The position numbers and the translations under genes were made by a program. From a virus, in the IMG/VR virus record IMGVR_UViG_3300044695_007728, positions 1 to 49,652 of that record: a stretch of 49,652 nt of DNA. One strand, given 5' to 3'. This document shows positions 7,674 through 16,131 of the stretch, piece by piece; within the stretch, counting starts at the first letter, position 1, and every line of letters begins with the position of its first letter. The notes below the pieces were generated by a model. That model made no database searches. It was not told the origin of the DNA and was given only the letters and a program-made list of their open reading frames with translations.

Positions 7674-8294
7674 ATGGATAAGATAGTGGGTGGTCAGAAA
7701 GTATTTTTTACTGCTGATCTTCACCTTGGACATAAAAATATCATAGGATATTGTAATCGTCCATTTTCTACTGGTGGAGAGATGGACGCTAAAATTATTT
7801 CTTCTATAAACGAAACAGTTGGACAAAACGATATTCTTTACGTTATAGGAGATTTCTGCCATAAAGGCGGAACGGCTCTATCTTATAGAGAAAGAATAGC
7901 TTGCCAAAATGTGCATATTATTCTTGGCAATCATGACGAACCAACTAAATTCACTAGCGGATTCTCTAGTGTCTCTGATCAAAAAATGATTCTGTATATC
8001 AATCAAAAAATATTCATGTGTCATTATCCTATGAGAAGTTGGTCTGGTAGCTATAGAAAAAGTTGGATGCTTTATGGTCATGTTCATGGCAGACTGCATC
8101 GTGAGGATGTTGTTTCTGGGACGCTCACGCTTGATGTAGGCGTGGATAATAAAAGAGATGGGGTGGAGTTTGGTACTCCTTGGAGCTTTAAAGACGTTCA
8201 ACAGCAATTTCTGGCGAGAACGAAAAAAATTTCAAGGTCGCCCATTGACATTGACGATACCATACTGTATAATCGAAGGAACAACGCGAGGTAA
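7674..8294 (+). CDS. Calcineurin-like metallophosphoesterase
   Basis: This 206-residue protein has the full set of metal-binding motifs: ADLHLGH, VIGDFCH, LGNHD, MCHYP and YGHVHG. Related phage enzymes hydrolyse phosphoesters of nucleotides or RNA ends; the substrate here is not clear. Start at 7674, four bases after the PspC gene. The C-terminal end overlaps a strong promoter and the beginning of a leader hairpin for the next gene. Confidence 0.9.
   Translation: MDKIVGGQKVFFTADLHLGHKNIIGYCNRPFSTGGEMDAKIISSINETVGQNDILYVIGDFCHKGGTALSYRERIACQNVHIILGNHDEPTKFTSGFSSVSDQKMILYINQKIFMCHYPMRSWSGSYRKSWMLYGHVHGRLHREDVVSGTLTLDVGVDNKRDGVEFGTPWSFKDVQQQFLARTKKISRSPIDIDDTILYNRRNNAR
8245..8273 (+). promoter_or_regulatory. 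Consensus sigma-70 promoter
   Basis: TTGACA at 8245-8250 and TATAAT at 8268-8273 with a 17-base spacer, a perfect match to the bacterial consensus. It lies inside the end of the metallophosphoesterase gene and drives the gene at 8353. Confidence 0.85.
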
Positions 8295-8319
8295 GATCAG
8301 TCGCTCGACTGAGCCTCGC
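8286..8319 (+). promoter_or_regulatory. Structured 5' leader hairpin
   Basis: GCGAGG (8286-8291) pairs with CCTCGC (8314-8319). Inside, CAGTCG (8298-8303) pairs with CGACTG (8306-8311). The hairpin would form within about ten bases of the predicted transcript start, so it may stabilise the message 5' end or regulate translation. Confidence 0.55.
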
Positions 8320-8352
8320 TTGTAAGATTGGTTAAGAATTTGGAGGTTGATT

Positions 8353-8637
8353 ATGGCTGAAGTTACTACTACTGAGAAGCAGACCCGTGTTCGTTGCAGT
8401 GATCAGCAGTTCCTTGAGGCAGTTTTTTCTAGCAAGACCTATGCTGAAATTGCTTCTAAGACTGGTCAGAAGGTTCCTAGTACAATGGCTCGTTATGCTC
8501 GTACTAAGGCCGCTCTGGCAAAGAAGGGCGAAGAACTTCCCGCTATGGAACGTGCCAAGCCCGTTAAGCAGGTTGATAATATCGAGGCTATGGCCGATAT
8601 TGTTCGCCGCTTGAAGGATGCTCATACTGCTCGTTGA
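8353..8637 (+). CDS. Small HTH-like protein, likely early and strongly expressed
   Basis: This 94-residue protein has FLEAVFSSKTYAEIASKTG followed by a second helix and basic residues, which resembles a helix-turn-helix. ATG at 8353 with TGGAGG upstream; the TTG at 8347 is less likely. It follows the only perfect TTGACA/TATAAT promoter here plus a structured leader, so it is probably among the most strongly transcribed early genes. It could be a regulator or host-takeover protein; DNA binding is inferred. Confidence 0.6.
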   Translation: MAEVTTTEKQTRVRCSDQQFLEAVFSSKTYAEIASKTGQKVPSTMARYARTKAALAKKGEELPAMERAKPVKQVDNIEAMADIVRRLKDAHTAR

Positions 8638-8698
8638 TAGTCTGTAGTCCATCCAAATGCTTCCAACTACATCCCTCATAAATATTATTAGAGACACA

Positions 8699-8727
8699 TA
8701 GACAAACATCTAACCAATCGTTATGAT
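8699..8727 (+). promoter_or_regulatory. Putative promoter of tRNA-Leu
   Basis: TAGACA at 8699-8704 and TATGAT at 8722-8727 with a 17-base spacer. The predicted start is just ahead of the tRNA at 8748. Confidence 0.5.
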
Positions 8728-8747
8728 ATGTAGCTTGGAGGCATCAT

Positions 8748-9038
8748 GCCCCCGTGGTGAAATTGGCAAACACAACGGACTTTTAGTAAAATTGGAGTGC
8801 TTAGAGAGAAATCTTTAAAGTAGAACCTGTCAAATTCGGTGGAACCTGTAAAATGGCAATACCGAGCCAAGCTTAATAGCAATATTATGAAGGTGTAGAG
8901 ACTTGACGGCAGGAACCTAAAGTGAAAGCTATGGTTAAGGTAAAGTCCAGACTACAAACAGAAATGGTAACGAAAGTTATAGTAGTAAGAAAATCCGTTG
9001 CCAGTAATGGCTTGTCGGTTCAAATCCGACCGGGGGTA
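8748..9038 (+). tRNA. tRNA-Leu(UAA) interrupted by a group I intron
   Basis: The exons are 8748-8782 and 8990-9038. The acceptor GCCCCCG pairs CGGGGGT with discriminator A9038. The joined anticodon arm is ACGGA-CTTAAAA-TCCGT, anticodon UAA. A long variable arm (TGCCAGTAATGGC) marks a class II leucine tRNA, and the T arm is GTCGG-TTCAAAT-CCGAC. CCA is not encoded. The intron separates U34 from A35, the site used by tRNA-Leu(UAA) introns of cyanobacteria and plastids. Confidence 0.92.
8783..8989 (+). ncRNA. Group I self-splicing intron in tRNA-Leu
   Basis: The 5' exon ends in U and the intron ends in G, as required for group I splicing. GGCAATACCGAGCCAAGC (P4-P6 side), GTGTAGAGACTTGACGG (P3/P7 side) and AAGGTAAAGTCCAGACTAC (P7/P8 side) match the conserved core of the Anabaena and plastid tRNA-Leu introns. 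AGACT and AGTCC form P7. GAGT about 13 bases into the intron can pair with ACTT at the exon end as the internal guide. It is 207 bases with no room for an endonuclease ORF. Confidence 0.9.
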
Positions 9039-9057
9039 CTTAAATAAAGGAACTTTT

Positions 9058-9288
9058 ATGACATTTGATCAATGGCTAAATGAAATCGAAGGATATAGCG
9101 TCAGACACGAAAGAGCCATGAGCGACATAAGAAATTGTGTTGCAAAAGGAGAAACTGACGATATAATCAAATGGTTGATGGCAGCTTATGCTATGGGTCA
9201 CGAACAAGGTTATGATGTTGGATATTATGACGCTAATGAAGAATGTCAAGAAAAGTTTGATGAATATCGAATGGGAGATGACTTTTAA
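9058..9288 (+). CDS. Small acidic protein, unknown
   Basis: 76 residues from the ATG at 9058 with AAAGGA upstream. A longer open frame enters the tRNA-Leu 3' exon and is rejected. It is helical, with MGHEQGYDVGYYDANEECQ near the end. It could be co-transcribed with the tRNA. Function is unknown. Confidence 0.65.
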   Translation: MTFDQWLNEIEGYSVRHERAMSDIRNCVAKGETDDIIKWLMAAYAMGHEQGYDVGYYDANEECQEKFDEYRMGDDF

Positions 9289-9290
9289 TT

Positions 9291-9509
9291 ATGGCATATA
9301 ATCTATACAATCTAACTAAAGAAGAAATTAAGATAGCAATCATTCAATATATTGTTGAGAATAAAAAGATTTCTACTAGTTCAGAACTTTCCATAATGGA
9401 AAATAAGTATGATATTAGATTCATTGTTGAATATACTTATCAGAAGGACAGTTTGACAGGATATTATAAGCCTCAATTTAAGGGTGTAGAAATTTCTATC
9501 TTAGAATGA
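9291..9509 (+). CDS. Small protein, unknown
   Basis: The 72-residue product is predicted to be mixed helix and strand (LTKEEIKIAIIQYIVENKK, then RFIVEYTY). It starts two bases after the upstream stop and overlaps the glycosyltransferase that follows. No family is recognised. Confidence 0.6.
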   Translation: MAYNLYNLTKEEIKIAIIQYIVENKKISTSSELSIMENKYDIRFIVEYTYQKDSLTGYYKPQFKGVEISILE

Positions 9510-10312
9510 TCGAAGAATATGACAATTGGGAAGATAACATAAGAAGGACATTTCTAGAACTAGGAAACTATATGGATCAAGATATTAACGATAATATTGT
9601 TCATACTGTATGGATAGGAAATAAACTTCCTCCTCTGGCTATTCTATCCATTAAGCTGTGGCAAAGACACAATATAACTCCTTATCTATGGAGTTATTCT
9701 AGTATAGAGAATGTTCCTAGTGGAGTAGTTTGTAAAAACGCTTCAGAAATTATGCCTTCAGATTCCATGTTTACTTTTCAAGGAGACAGAGAAAACATCA
9801 ATCTGGCTAATGATGGTAAAGGATCGTATGCTCATTGGTCTGATATATTTGAAATGGCTCTTTTAAATAAATATGGGGGATGGTATTCTCAATTAGACGT
9901 TGCTCCTTTAAACCTTCCAACAGATCGAACATATTACTTTGCTCATCATGGTATGCGTAATATTGTTAATACTTTTGTTATGAAAACCCCACCCAATGCT
10001 CCATTTATAGCTCAATGTCTGGAGCAAATGAATAGGGAGATAAATAAAGATACCGCCCATCAAATCAAATGGTACGACTGCATGAGAATAATAGGTAAAT
10101 ATATTAATGAACACTCACTTCAAGAGCACATTTCTAAGAATAGCATAGAGTGTGGATTAGACTTCTTTGTTGATTCTACGTCTCGTCCAATTAACCAAGT
10201 TGAATTTGTTCATTGGTGTAACTCAAAATGCCTAAACCAAGATGAGCTAATATATAAATGTGATAAAAAATCATTTCTATATGAACTTCTCAAACAAGAA
10301 AGCATAGTATGA
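9506..10312 (+). CDS. Glycosyltransferase, OCH1/TcdA-type sugar-binding (DXD) family
   Basis: This 268-residue protein has IVHTVWIGNKLPP near the N terminus, and then AHWSDIFEMALLNKYGGWY followed by SQLDVAP. That pattern, IHxxWxG then SDxxRxxxLxxxGGxYxDxD, defines glycosyltransferases with an OCH1-like fold. The usual second Asp of the DXD is not clear (LDVAP), so metal binding may differ. It may decorate host or virion surface sugars. ATGA overlaps link it to both neighbours. Confidence 0.8.
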   Translation: MIEEYDNWEDNIRRTFLELGNYMDQDINDNIVHTVWIGNKLPPLAILSIKLWQRHNITPYLWSYSSIENVPSGVVCKNASEIMPSDSMFTFQGDRENINLANDGKGSYAHWSDIFEMALLNKYGGWYSQLDVAPLNLPTDRTYYFAHHGMRNIVNTFVMKTPPNAPFIAQCLEQMNREINKDTAHQIKWYDCMRIIGKYINEHSLQEHISKNSIECGLDFFVDSTSRPINQVEFVHWCNSKCLNQDELIYKCDKKSFLYELLKQESIV

Positions 10313-10650
10313 ATAAGCACTCTAATCCTCTTGAGTCTATTATTGATTTTGCTTGGGCAAGCGGTGCTGATCTTTTCTTTGTACAAAATGCCAAGGATGA
10401 ACTAAAAAAATTAAGAGAGAAAAATAAAGAGTGGGCTACAGAAGTCTATAGGTCTAATGAGTTTGCTGTTGAACAAACTAATGAATATCTAGCAATATCT
10501 GAGAAGATGCAAGCTTTAAAAGATTCTCTTGAAAGTCCTGTTGCTTGGGCTAGAATAAATGATAAGGGAGATTTGTTTGATCTGAGACTTCAAAATAATC
10601 CATACATTAATCAGGATACGGTAGTACCTCTTTTTAGATTAAAGCCATGA
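10309..10650 (+). CDS. Coiled-coil phage protein with SPVAWARIND motif
   Basis: This 113-residue protein has a helical charged middle and a C-terminal segment SPVAWARIND...VVPLFRLKP. That ending is common among small phage proteins of Ea22 or similar type, with unknown function. Its start overlaps the upstream stop and its stop overlaps the next start. Confidence 0.6.
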   Translation: MNKHSNPLESIIDFAWASGADLFFVQNAKDELKKLREKNKEWATEVYRSNEFAVEQTNEYLAISEKMQALKDSLESPVAWARINDKGDLFDLRLQNNPYINQDTVVPLFRLKP

Positions 10651-10970
10651 GACATAATGGAAATACTCTCTGTAAATCTATAGTACCATTTAATCATCCA
10701 AAGTCTAGAATAATGGAACTAGAACTTGTTACAGTTAGAGAGTATCATGATTATGATGGCGGCACATACATAGAAGAAGTTAAGACGGCTGCTGAATATT
10801 TAGAAAAAGACAACAATGCTTATGATGAACCATTCTATCATATCTATGCTAGGTTTCATAAGCACGATACTCGTCCCGGTAGATTTCTTGCTGAATTTTT
10901 TGATCTTGATAACGCCTTGAATTTTTTGCTAGATTTAACCGGCGAAGAACCAAAAGTTATATCATATTAA
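10647..10970 (+). CDS. Small phage protein, unknown
   Basis: 107 residues from the ATG overlapping the upstream stop. An internal ATG at 10714 (MELELVTVREYHDYDGG) could be the true start and would give a more compact beta-alpha protein. It contains FYHIYARFHKHDT. No family is recognised. Confidence 0.55.
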   Translation: MRHNGNTLCKSIVPFNHPKSRIMELELVTVREYHDYDGGTYIEEVKTAAEYLEKDNNAYDEPFYHIYARFHKHDTRPGRFLAEFFDLDNALNFLLDLTGEEPKVISY

Positions 10971-10971
10971 T

Positions 10972-11496
10972 ATGACCGACAATAAATACACCATCGACCT
11001 ATTCTCGCATCACGACAATGGTGGATACTGTACGTTTTATTGTATCAGCAATAATAAGCATTTAGCCTTTAAGGAATTCATATCAAAAAAGAGAGCCGAA
11101 TACGCTAGAAAAGTCCAGATTAAATTAAGCAAGTTCGATCTTGCACCAAAAGTACTCTCTAAATTATGCAAGATAAAGTATGAGACATTATTTCCTGGAC
11201 AAAAAAGTGGATGGGGATATATTACTGAAGTAGCCAAAACAATCAATAAAGACACGGTATCTCTAAGTAAAATACAGAAGCTAGTTGATAAGATTCAATC
11301 AAAAACCAAGCTTAAATTTTGGGATTGTCATTGGGATAACCTTGGTTATATTACAAGAGACAATAAGAAATGTTTAGTTTGTATAGATACTGGAAAAGAG
11401 ACTTGGGCTGGAGATGCAAATTATTTTGGCAATGTTGATCCCGGCCCCAAATGTTCATATTGTTTAAGATACCAATGTAAATGTACTGGAGAATAA
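10972..11496 (+). CDS. Protein kinase-like fold protein
   Basis: The 174-residue product has a short N-lobe (LAFKEFISKKRAEYARKVQ), WGYITEVA as a hinge-like strand, and DCHWDNLGYI followed by LVCIDTGKE. These match the HxxxN catalytic loop and the DxG metal-binding motif of kinase-like phosphotransferases. The tail has CSYCLRYQCKC, a possible zinc site. It could phosphorylate host proteins or small molecules. Assignment rests on two motifs. Confidence 0.55.
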   Translation: MTDNKYTIDLFSHHDNGGYCTFYCISNNKHLAFKEFISKKRAEYARKVQIKLSKFDLAPKVLSKLCKIKYETLFPGQKSGWGYITEVAKTINKDTVSLSKIQKLVDKIQSKTKLKFWDCHWDNLGYITRDNKKCLVCIDTGKETWAGDANYFGNVDPGPKCSYCLRYQCKCTGE

Positions 11497-11814
11497 ATGC
11501 CATATATAAAAGAAGACCTAAGAAGTCAACTTGATAACTGTATAGATAAGCTCACAGATTGTATCAATACCCCGAAAGGATTACAGGGGCATATGGATAA
11601 TAATGAATTCCTGACTATTTTAGGAGATATCAACTACTGTTTTTCTCGTATTTTAAGCTCTTTAATGAACGAACCATCTTATCCCAAGATTGCTATGATT
11701 ACTGGTGTATTAGAAAATATCAAGCAAGAGTTTTATCGTCGTGTTGGTGAGCCATACGAGGATAAAAAGATTGTTGAAAATGGAGATATTAAAGAATATA
11801 AACGCCTAAAATAA
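11497..11814 (+). CDS. Conserved phage protein (MPYI...GVLEN...EFYRR type)
   Basis: This 105-residue protein starts MPYIKEDLR, has MITGVLENIKQEFYRRVGEPYE and ends near KIVENGDI. That is a widespread phage family of unknown function (similar to DUF6899). It starts directly after the upstream stop. Confidence 0.65.
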   Translation: MPYIKEDLRSQLDNCIDKLTDCINTPKGLQGHMDNNEFLTILGDINYCFSRILSSLMNEPSYPKIAMITGVLENIKQEFYRRVGEPYEDKKIVENGDIKEYKRLK

Positions 11815-11824
11815 AGAGAAAACA

Positions 11825-12139
11825 ATGTCTAAAGAAATAGATAATATCCTCAAAGAAATTATTAAAAGCAATAAGGAGATTCATAATATGGATAGTTCTT
11901 TATCTAAAGACATTATTGATCTTAAAAAATCTATCAAGGCTATTGAAAACAAACTAAAAGGACTAGATCAAAAAATAGACAATGTTACCGAGATTCTAAA
12001 TACTTTTGTGATACTAATAACAGAAGAAGAAGAAGACGAAGAACAAGATCTAGATGAAGAAGAGACAGAATGGAGTCCCTACGAACATAACGAATACGAT
12101 CTTGAAGAAGAAAACAATGACGAAGAAGAAAACTATTAA
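11825..12139 (+). CDS. Coiled-coil protein with acidic tail
   Basis: In this 104-residue protein residues 1-65 form a long amphipathic helix (IIDLKKSIKAIENKLKGLDQ). The last 35 residues are almost all Glu and Asp, a DNA-mimic-like or chaperone-like tail. No transmembrane segment is clear. It overlaps the next gene by one base (TAATG). Confidence 0.6.
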   Translation: MSKEIDNILKEIIKSNKEIHNMDSSLSKDIIDLKKSIKAIENKLKGLDQKIDNVTEILNTFVILITEEEEDEEQDLDEEETEWSPYEHNEYDLEEENNDEEENY

Positions 12140-12390
12140 TGGCAAGTTTAGCTCTACTAGTAACAATCATTTTTATATCTGTGCTAATTATCGGGCCAAT
12201 TAGTTATCTTCTATCATTATTTTCTTGGATGCCAAAGCTTGTTGTGTGGATGATGGGACTTCTTTGCATATTAGTTGGTGGCTTGACATTCACTTTGCCT
12301 GTGTTGCTTTTAAAAGTTTTCGGTCTGATAGACATAGCCATAGGCTTTAAAATAATTTCAGACAGACAACAAAAGAAAAGTGATGCTTGA
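12139..12390 (+). CDS. Multi-pass membrane protein, unknown
   Basis: This 83-residue protein has two or three hydrophobic segments at about 4-26, 32-50 and 50-68, then a basic tail. It is small enough to be a holin-type or membrane-modifying protein, but the location among early genes makes lysis unlikely. Its stop codon overlaps the -35 box of the rIIA promoter. Confidence 0.6.
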   Translation: MASLALLVTIIFISVLIIGPISYLLSLFSWMPKLVVWMMGLLCILVGGLTFTLPVLLLKVFGLIDIAIGFKIISDRQQKKSDA

Positions 12391-12415
12391 CAAGACGGTT
12401 TGCCGATGGTATACT
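12387..12415 (+). promoter_or_regulatory. Promoter of rIIA
   Basis: TTGACA at 12387-12392 and TATACT at 12410-12415, 17-base spacer. GCCGAT (12402-12407) sits in the spacer and is shared with the rIIB promoter and the one at 26965. Confidence 0.8.
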
Positions 12416-12455
12416 TGAGCCATCACAGGAACGATAACACTTTTGGAGAAATAAG

Positions 12456-15131
12456 ATGAAGTTGGCAGATAGGACGATTGAGACTCACAGTATTGGCGTT
12501 GCAAGCAGGAATCAGTTTAACATTGCTCAGACGAGCAAAATGTTTAAAATCCTTTCAGACTCTCTTTATTCTGATAAGGTTATGGCTGCGATTCGTGAGC
12601 TTTCTACTAATGCTTATGATAGTCATATCTCTGCCGGTAATAAGAATCCCTTTAAGGTTACTCTCCCCACTGCTGCCAATCCCACCTTTGTGGTGAGAGA
12701 TTATGGTACTGGTCTTAGTCAGGAAGATATGGAGGACTTGTATACAACCTACGGAGCGTCCAACAAGAATGATAGTAATGATTTTGTTGGTTGTCTTGGT
12801 CTAGGATCTAAGAGTCCCTTCGCATACACCAAGAGCTTCACTACTGCATCATATTACAACGGTAAGAAGTATACCTATATTGCTGCGATTGACGAGAGCG
12901 GAGTTCCTACTCTGAATCTTTTCAATACTTCTAATACGTCTGAGCCTAATGGTCTTGAGATTAGTTTCGCTGTTAAGCAGCATGACTTTCAAGAGTTTAC
13001 CGACAAGGCTAAGAGAATCTTCCACTATTTCCGCATGAAACCCATCCTTGAAGGTGGTATCGGTAATAATCTGCAAGATCATAAGTACAGTAATACCAAT
13101 ATCATCATCAGTGGTGAAGGTTGGAGGGTTTGCCGACTCAATAATGACAACAGTTATTTCCCCAGCAACTACCACCGAATTGATAGTGGTATCGTGGCTA
13201 TTATGGGTAATATTGCCTATCCTGTTCAGACCGCACAGATCGTTGGTCAAGAGAAGGAAGAAATGCCTGATCATATCCAGAAGTGGAATAGGGCTTTCCA
13301 GAAAGCAGATATTGATTCTTGGAAGAGTTTCGTTGGAGAGATTCTTAACTCCGGCCTGTATCTTGAGCTTGATTTTGGTATCGGTGAACTGGAAATGGAT
13401 GTTTCCCGTGAAGGTTTGCAGTATACCAAAGATGTGATCAAGACTCTGCGTAAAAAGACCCAAGAAATTTACATGGAGATGAAGGAAGAATTCTCCAAGA
13501 AAATTCAAGCCGCCCAAAACAAGGTAGAGGCAATTACTTCATATTATACTATGAATGAATTGGCTGGCGGCTGGGGTGTTGGTGCTACTTGGACTGATCC
13601 CAAGGGCAAAGATCATCCTATTAATTCTGGTAATGACTTGGAATATAAAATTCCTGCCGGTAAGAGTCTGTACGTTTTTAATTACAAGACTGCTGGCTAT
13701 CGTTCTCGTCGCCAAGTTGCTCTAACAGACAGAATCCATCACGAAACTCTTACTGGTAAAGGTTCTTATTACTGGAATAACCAGAAGAAGAAGGGTACAA
13801 TGGCTTTCTTTGTGTGCGACGTTGCGAGTGAAGAAAGCGCCAAGAAAATTCTCACAAGATATTGTAATGCTAACGATTGCTTTGCTTATCTGATGATCGA
13901 CACTAAGGATCATACAAAAAGTAACGAAGGGTTTGATCAACTGGTCGAAGATGTTGGGGCTGAAAATCTGCTCAAGGTTTCAGACTATAAGCATCTGACA
14001 CAAAGTTCTGGCCCAAGAAAGTCTTATAATAGAAATTCTAATGGTAGTGTCAGCGACCAAGACGTATTTTTTATCCACGGTTATGATAAGGATAGTAAGC
14101 AGATTACTAATCCTTACAATGATGCTACTTCTCTGAGAATTCTTTCAGAAGAACAGCTAGAGAATTTTCTGGAACAAGATGAGATTGTTTATGTTCCCAT
14201 GTTGAGGTATGGAACTGAACCTGAGTCTGGTTGCCCAGAGATCAATAGCATTAGTAGAACTCTCCAAGAGGATACTCTAAAGAGCATAGTCAAGGACTTG
14301 ATTGGCAATAGTAAGATTTATGCTATCAAAACAGCTTTCATTAAAAAGCTTGAGAAGGATGGTTATAATCTTGTTAACTTCAATGATTTTCTGAAGCGTC
14401 AACTCAAAGTTGTAGCACAAAAGCACTTTAAGAATCTCGGATCTATCAACAAGCTTATTGAATTCTGCAAGAAGGATTATGCTGAAGAAGAGAAGATGGC
14501 TGGAGGATACAGGTATTACCAGCATGGAACAACAGATAAGCAGTTTATGTTTCATATGCTGAATATCTTTGGTCTGGATTATGATAAGTTTATCGGCAAT
14601 AAGACTCTTGTGGATTGTTTGAATAAGACCATGCTCACAGAGTTCTTTGCTAATACTGTTCATGTGAGTCCTTTTAATATTCCACGATTCAATCAAACAG
14701 AATATCTTTCCCATATCTCTAAGCTTATGAAAGAGATGGGGATTGAGGATGTTGATGGGAAGGAGATTCGTAATGCTAATTTGGCCTACAACACCTTGAC
14801 AAAAATGATTGTTAATTACTTGTATGCTGGTGATAGTAAGTCAGATGCTTATCTAAAGATTATCCGTGGAACTTCTACGGAAGATTTGAAGAGATGGAGA
14901 ATCTCTGAGATTAGGGAAAAGATTAAAACTGAGGTAGACAAGAATCCTATGCTCAAGGTTATTATGGGAAATCATCAAGTCTCTGGTAATCTGGTAGACC
15001 TTAAATCTAATCAGAATCCTATCATTGAAGATCGCTCATACTATGGAAAGCAGAGCAGGGATTGGGTTGAGCAGATGAGCCAGGAAAATATTGACCTATT
15101 TAAGATTCAGTTGAGTAGTTTGATCAAGTAG
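12456..15131 (+). CDS. rIIA: rIIA-like protein, GHKL ATPase domain
   Basis: This 891-residue protein's N-terminal domain has the GHKL ATP-binding motifs: AIRELSTNAYDSH, VRDYGTGLS and GCLGLGSKSPFAY. The long C-terminal part is less conserved. In T4, rIIA and rIIB associate with the membrane and protect against the RexAB exclusion system; the family also helps replication. It starts at 12456 after TTTGGAGA with its own promoter. It differs from neighbours in richer, more regular codon use. rIIB follows with a separate promoter. Confidence 0.93.
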   Translation: MKLADRTIETHSIGVASRNQFNIAQTSKMFKILSDSLYSDKVMAAIRELSTNAYDSHISAGNKNPFKVTLPTAANPTFVVRDYGTGLSQEDMEDLYTTYGASNKNDSNDFVGCLGLGSKSPFAYTKSFTTASYYNGKKYTYIAAIDESGVPTLNLFNTSNTSEPNGLEISFAVKQHDFQEFTDKAKRIFHYFRMKPILEGGIGNNLQDHKYSNTNIIISGEGWRVCRLNNDNSYFPSNYHRIDSGIVAIMGNIAYPVQTAQIVGQEKEEMPDHIQKWNRAFQKADIDSWKSFVGEILNSGLYLELDFGIGELEMDVSREGLQYTKDVIKTLRKKTQEIYMEMKEEFSKKIQAAQNKVEAITSYYTMNELAGGWGVGATWTDPKGKDHPINSGNDLEYKIPAGKSLYVFNYKTAGYRSRRQVALTDRIHHETLTGKGSYYWNNQKKKGTMAFFVCDVASEESAKKILTRYCNANDCFAYLMIDTKDHTKSNEGFDQLVEDVGAENLLKVSDYKHLTQSSGPRKSYNRNSNGSVSDQDVFFIHGYDKDSKQITNPYNDATSLRILSEEQLENFLEQDEIVYVPMLRYGTEPESGCPEINSISRTLQEDTLKSIVKDLIGNSKIYAIKTAFIKKLEKDGYNLVNFNDFLKRQLKVVAQKHFKNLGSINKLIEFCKKDYAEEEKMAGGYRYYQHGTTDKQFMFHMLNIFGLDYDKFIGNKTLVDCLNKTMLTEFFANTVHVSPFNIPRFNQTEYLSHISKLMKEMGIEDVDGKEIRNANLAYNTLTKMIVNYLYAGDSKSDAYLKIIRGTSTEDLKRWRISEIREKIKTEVDKNPMLKVIMGNHQVSGNLVDLKSNQNPIIEDRSYYGKQSRDWVEQMSQENIDLFKIQLSSLIK

Positions 15132-15152
15132 TCAGAAATTTCTCAAGACCCC

Positions 15153-15180
15153 TTGACAAGCTTGCCGATTAGTGTAAAAT
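15153..15180 (+). promoter_or_regulatory. Promoter of rIIB
   Basis: TTGACA at 15153-15158 and TAAAAT at 15175-15180, 16-base spacer, with GCCGAT at 15164-15169 in the spacer as in the rIIA promoter. Confidence 0.75.
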
Positions 15181-15224
15181 GACAGTATCACAGGTATCGT
15201 AACTAAAAACTAGGAGTTTGGATT

Positions 15225-16118
15225 ATGGCTGTTCCGTTTATGTTTGTGGATGGTAATTTGACGCTGGTTCTTAATAACCAGAGTTATCAGGTGTTGCCGG
15301 ATCATATCAACTATAAGTTGATTCTGGAAAGACTTCCTACTGCTACGGCAGAGGAACTGTTGGAAGTTGTTGATGTTCAAAAGGCTGTTGCTTCTTTTAG
15401 CGACGGTCTTGTGGAGATCAAGAATGGACAGGTTCTCTACGAGGGTGAGGAAGTTCATGGTAGTATTAGTAAGAGAATTCTGGAGTTTATGAGCAAAGGA
15501 CTGCCTTTCCAGCCCCTTGTTAATTTCCTGAATAATCTCATGGAAAATCCAAGTATGCAGAGCCAAAAGGAACTGTACGATTTCTTGGAGCATGAGCATC
15601 TTCCGATTACTGAGGACGGTTTCTTCCTCGCCTATAAGGCTGTTCGTTCAGACTTTAAGGACAAGTATAGGGGAGTTTTTGACAATAGGGTTGGTAAGGT
15701 CTGCGAGATGACACGATCTAAGGTAGACGATGATCGTGGTCGTGGTTGTTCTAATGGACTTCATGCTGGGGCATTGAATTATGTCGCTGGTTATGGTAGT
15801 CTGGAGGCTGGCGACCGTATCGTAATCGTTAAGATTAATCCCAAGGATGTTGTGAGTGTTCCTAGTGATTGCAACTATGAAAAGCTCCGTACTTGCCGCT
15901 ACGAAGTGGTTGCTGAGTATGAGGGTGAACTTCTCAAGCCTCTTTACAAGGCGGATTTTAGTCAGGACGATTACGAGGATGATGAGGACGATTATCTGAA
16001 TGACTATGATGAGAGCTATTGGGATCAGTTTGATGATGAGGACGAAGATGAGGACGAGGATTATGTAGGCGATGAGGATGATTCGGATTTGGATAATGGA
16101 CTCTACGGAAAGTATTGA
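15225..16118 (+). CDS. rIIB: rIIB-like protein
   Basis: This 297-residue protein begins with a YQVLPDHINYKLILERL region. The family core follows: KRILEFMSKGLPFQPL, then EDGFFLAYKAV and CSNGLHAGALNYVAGYG. The last 45 residues are almost entirely Asp, Glu and Tyr. In T4, rIIB acts with rIIA in the membrane-linked lysis and exclusion phenotype. The ribosome site is TAGGAG. The rIIA-rIIB order is kept, but unlike T4 each gene here has its own promoter. Confidence 0.93.
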   Translation: MAVPFMFVDGNLTLVLNNQSYQVLPDHINYKLILERLPTATAEELLEVVDVQKAVASFSDGLVEIKNGQVLYEGEEVHGSISKRILEFMSKGLPFQPLVNFLNNLMENPSMQSQKELYDFLEHEHLPITEDGFFLAYKAVRSDFKDKYRGVFDNRVGKVCEMTRSKVDDDRGRGCSNGLHAGALNYVAGYGSLEAGDRIVIVKINPKDVVSVPSDCNYEKLRTCRYEVVAEYEGELLKPLYKADFSQDDYEDDEDDYLNDYDESYWDQFDDEDEDEDEDYVGDEDDSDLDNGLYGKY

Positions 16119-16131
16119 AATTAGATAGTCA

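Noticed and set aside
8734-8762. TTGGAGG and ATG right before tRNA-Leu as a peptide start
   Set aside because: The frame ATG-CCC-CCG-TGG-TGA is four codons and coincides with the tRNA acceptor; probably chance.
8998-9057. Upstream extension of the 9058 gene
   Set aside because: It lies in the tRNA-Leu 3' exon; the ATG at 9058 follows AAAGGA.
12478-12696. Leu- and Arg-rich frame inside rIIA
   Set aside because: A shadow frame of a well-supported gene, with no upstream signals.
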